A stretch of 7,927 bases of DNA from Hydrogenimonas sp. (GTDB taxonomy: Bacteria > Campylobacterota > Campylobacteria > Campylobacterales > Hydrogenimonadaceae), in contig WGAW01000074.1 of NCBI GenBank assembly GCA_015494675.1, forward strand, positions 1 to 7,927, given 5' to 3'. Both the position numbers and the translations under genes were made by a program. This document shows positions 6,356 to 7,927 of this stretch, in pieces. Under the pieces are notes generated by a model that saw nothing but the letters and a program-made list of their open reading frames with translations, was not told the origin of the DNA and ran no database searches. Positions within the stretch are counted from its first letter, which is position 1. Each line of letters opens with the position of its first letter.

Positions 6356-6568
6356 ATGGAAAACATTAGAGAATTGCAGGCTTATGCATACTTCTTCTTC
6401 ACACTCTTTCTGGTTGTGGTGCTGTATGCGTACATTCTGCATCTCTACCGTGCAGAGAAGAAGGGTACACGTAACTACGAAAAGTACGGAAAACTGGCTC
6501 TGGACGATGAACTCGACTCCAAGCCTGTTGAACCTCAGGAAACGAAAGAGAACAAGGAGCAAAAATGA
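6356..6568 (+). CDS. ccoQ: cbb3-type cytochrome oxidase small subunit (CcoQ)
   Basis: A 70-residue protein has one hydrophobic helix (about residues 9-29, AYAYFFFTLFLVVVLYAYILH) followed by a charged cytoplasmic tail rich in Glu and Lys. This is the form and place of CcoQ/FixQ, a small subunit that stabilises the cbb3 complex and is not involved in catalysis. Sequence conservation in this family is low, so the call depends on topology, the short length and its position between ccoO and ccoP. The ribosome site is weak (GGA at 6347-6349). Its TGA stop overlaps the ATG of ccoP (ATGA, 6565-6568), indicating coupled translation. Twelve bases separate it from ccoO. Confidence 0.9.
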   Translation: MENIRELQAYAYFFFTLFLVVVLYAYILHLYRAEKKGTRNYEKYGKLALDDELDSKPVEPQETKENKEQK

Positions 6569-7383
6569 ACTGGTTAAGTGACAACATAAACCTGCTCGCC
6601 CTGATCGCCGCAGTCGTTATCTTCACGCTGACTGTCTTGATCGCAGGTAAGTATGTCAAGCAGATGAAGACCGACAAGTCGACAGGCGAGCTTGCCGAAG
6701 AGAATTGGGACGGAATCGGTGAATATAAAAACGAGTTGCCCGCCGGATGGGCCTATTCATTTTTCGGTGTGATGATATGGGGCTTGTGGTATTTCACGGC
6801 CGGTTATCCGGTAAACGCATACTCGCAGATAGGTGAGTATAACGAAGAGGTCGCCACACATACACAGATGTTCGAGAGCAAGTGGGCCAATGCCGACAAA
6901 CAGACACTTCAGGAGATGGGAGAGGGAATATTCCTTGTCCAGTGTGCACCGTGCCACGGAATTGCCGGAGACGGAATGGACGGTAAAGCCGCGGACCTGA
7001 CTGTATGGGGTTCGGCGGCCGGAGTGCTCGATACGATTAAAAAGGGATCAAAAGGTCTCGGCTATCCGATGGGTGAAATGCCTGCGGGATTGCTAAGCGG
7101 AGACGCGGCGAAGAGAGTGGCCGCCTATGTAGCCAACGGCATGAAAGGTGCACAGCCGGCAGAGTTCGCAACATGTGCCGGATGTCACGGTGCCGACGGC
7201 AAGGGTATGGGCGGAATGGCCCCGGATCTTACAAAATACGGTACTCCCGATTTTGTTTCGGATGTTCTCGACAGAGGTAAAAAGGGTTATATCGGTACAA
7301 TGGTCAGCTTCAAAGGGCGCCTTACACCGGTACAGGAAAAAGCTGTCGGAACATATATCCTCAGCCTTTCACGCGGCGAATAA
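6565..7383 (+). CDS. ccoP: cytochrome c oxidase, cbb3-type, diheme subunit III
   Basis: CcoP is a membrane-bound diheme cytochrome c that receives electrons from soluble c-type cytochromes and feeds CcoO/CcoN. The 272-residue product has two predicted membrane helices (about 8-28 and 62-79). The segment between them is cytoplasmic and the remainder periplasmic. Two heme sites are seen: Cys127-Ala-Pro-Cys130-His131 and Cys204-Ala-Gly-Cys207-His208. Met172 (GEMPAG) and Met246 (GTMVSF) are the likely axial ligands. The segment NELPAGWAYSFFGVMIWGLWY is typical of CcoP (compare 'NPLPRWW' in Proteobacterial relatives). AAGGAG at 6554-6559 lies 5 bases before the start. It overlaps ccoQ by four bases, and a further operon gene starts 10 bases after the stop. 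It appears complete. Confidence 0.97.
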   Translation: MNWLSDNINLLALIAAVVIFTLTVLIAGKYVKQMKTDKSTGELAEENWDGIGEYKNELPAGWAYSFFGVMIWGLWYFTAGYPVNAYSQIGEYNEEVATHTQMFESKWANADKQTLQEMGEGIFLVQCAPCHGIAGDGMDGKAADLTVWGSAAGVLDTIKKGSKGLGYPMGEMPAGLLSGDAAKRVAAYVANGMKGAQPAEFATCAGCHGADGKGMGGMAPDLTKYGTPDFVSDVLDRGKKGYIGTMVSFKGRLTPVQEKAVGTYILSLSRGE

Positions 7384-7393
7384 GGAGTAAAAG

Positions 7394-7654
7394 ATGGAAA
7401 AACAGGGAAGTGCATTCGGAATTCACGGTATTGCCGGTATGCTTATTGCTACGGTTCTGCTGCTGACTATACTAGCCGGCCTCGTAACGGCCGCCATAAA
7501 GACGCAGCAGGCGACGGCCCATCAATCTTATGAGATCGTCGATCCTCTATCCATTCAGATGGAGGGACCCAACCTCTCCAACGAGACGCATGTAATCGTT
7601 CACGGAGAGCCTGTAGGCGGAGATACGCTGCACAAATACAAGTTCGAGAAGTAA
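7394..7654 (+). CDS. DUF4006-like small membrane protein of the cbb3 operon
   Basis: An 86-residue protein has a glycine-rich start (FGIHGIAGMLIA), one membrane helix (about 13-35) and a polar C-terminal region of about 50 residues. That region is probably periplasmic and contains QMEGPNLSNETHVIVHGEP. Directly after ccoP in Campylobacterota there is usually a short protein of the DUF4006 family; this has the same position and the same GxxGM-type helix. It is somewhat longer at the C-terminus than the members I remember. No heme motif or enzymatic signature is seen. AGGAG at 7383-7387 lies 6 bases before ATG, and it fits the operon spacing. Its role is not established; assembly or stability of the oxidase is a reasonable guess from context only. 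Confidence 0.8.
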   Translation: MEKQGSAFGIHGIAGMLIATVLLLTILAGLVTAAIKTQQATAHQSYEIVDPLSIQMEGPNLSNETHVIVHGEPVGGDTLHKYKFEK

Positions 7655-7665
7655 GACGGGCATAG

Positions 7666-7927
7666 ATGACGCAGGCGGCAAAAGGTAGAAAGAGCGCCAA
7701 GGAGTACCTGAAGGGGTGGGTACCGTACCGATACAAGCGGTACTGGCTGTTCGGTATAGTGACGGCGGTGGCCCTTGTGCTGCCGTTCGTAAAGATAAAC
7801 GGAAACCACTTCTTCCTTCTAAATTTCGACCATAAACAGCTCCATTTTCTGTTTGTGCGATTCGATATGCAGGAGCTCTACCTGATGCCGTTTCTGCTGA
7901 TGCTCCTCTTTTTGGGGGTCTTCTTCA
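7666..7927 (+). CDS. ccoG: cytochrome c oxidase accessory protein CcoG, N-terminal part (cut by window end)
   Basis: An open frame begins at ATG 7666, 11 bases after the preceding gene, and continues past the right edge, showing 87 codons. The protein reads KRYWLFGIVTAVALVLPFVKINGNH (26-48), then LLNFDHKQLHFLFVRFDMQELYLMPF (51-76). These are the first membrane helix and the highly conserved 'FDMQELYLMPF' segment of the CcoG/RdxA/FixG family. CcoG is an inner-membrane iron-sulfur protein needed for cbb3 assembly and reported to reduce Cu(II) to Cu(I) for delivery to the oxidase. The ferredoxin domain and Cys motifs lie beyond the window, so the function rests on the N-terminus and operon position. 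The ribosome site is weak. Confidence 0.93.
   Translation, partial: MTQAAKGRKSAKEYLKGWVPYRYKRYWLFGIVTAVALVLPFVKINGNHFFLLNFDHKQLHFLFVRFDMQELYLMPFLLMLLFLGVFF

Noticed and set aside
1..7927. CRISPR arrays, tRNA/rRNA genes, insertion sequences or phage genes
   Set aside because: No spaced repeat array, cloverleaf-like segment, transposase or integrase frame, or terminal repeats were seen; nearly all of the window is accounted for by ordinary genes.

Overview
The window looks like a piece of a Campylobacterota (epsilonproteobacterial) chromosome with about half G+C by eye, which would suit a free-living or hydrothermal genus better than host-adapted Campylobacter or Helicobacter. The evidence is the ccoN-ccoO-ccoQ-ccoP order, a DUF4006-type membrane protein directly after ccoP, and the block of a MotE-like gene, DUF507 gene and carA upstream. 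From memory, this resembles the Cj1496c-Cj1486c region of C. jejuni. The genus cannot be fixed from this sequence. All supported genes are on the + strand.

Left part (1-1905): the last codons of a MotE/MgtE_N-like gene, a possible weak terminator, a short spacer with small hairpins, a DUF507 gene, and carA (small subunit of carbamoyl-phosphate synthetase). The DUF507 stop overlaps a possible GTG start of carA.

Middle part (1906-4202): a 139-base intergenic region holds a nearly perfect 11-bp tandem repeat (CTTAACATACA/CTTAACACACA), a consensus TATAAT, and a 12-bp perfect inverted repeat in the presumed leader. It precedes a TonB-dependent outer-membrane receptor carrying the Cys-x-x-x-Met and His-x-Met motifs of the OprC/NosA copper receptors. 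A strong hairpin follows the receptor. The 160-base region after it carries further 11-bp-spaced repeats ahead of ccoN.

Right part (4203-7927): a tightly packed operon ccoN-ccoO-ccoQ-ccoP, a DUF4006-like small membrane protein, and the first 87 codons of ccoG, cut by the window end. The products form the high-affinity cbb3-type terminal oxidase plus one assembly factor, CcoG, reported to reduce Cu(II).

Taken together, the right half reads as copper supply (outer-membrane copper receptor, later CcoG) placed beside the copper-requiring enzyme (CcoN has a CuB site). The ligand residues for all hemes and for CuB are present, so the oxidase looks intact. The points most worth following are the receptor-oxidase pairing, the similar repeat arrays in front of both, and the structured leader of the receptor gene.
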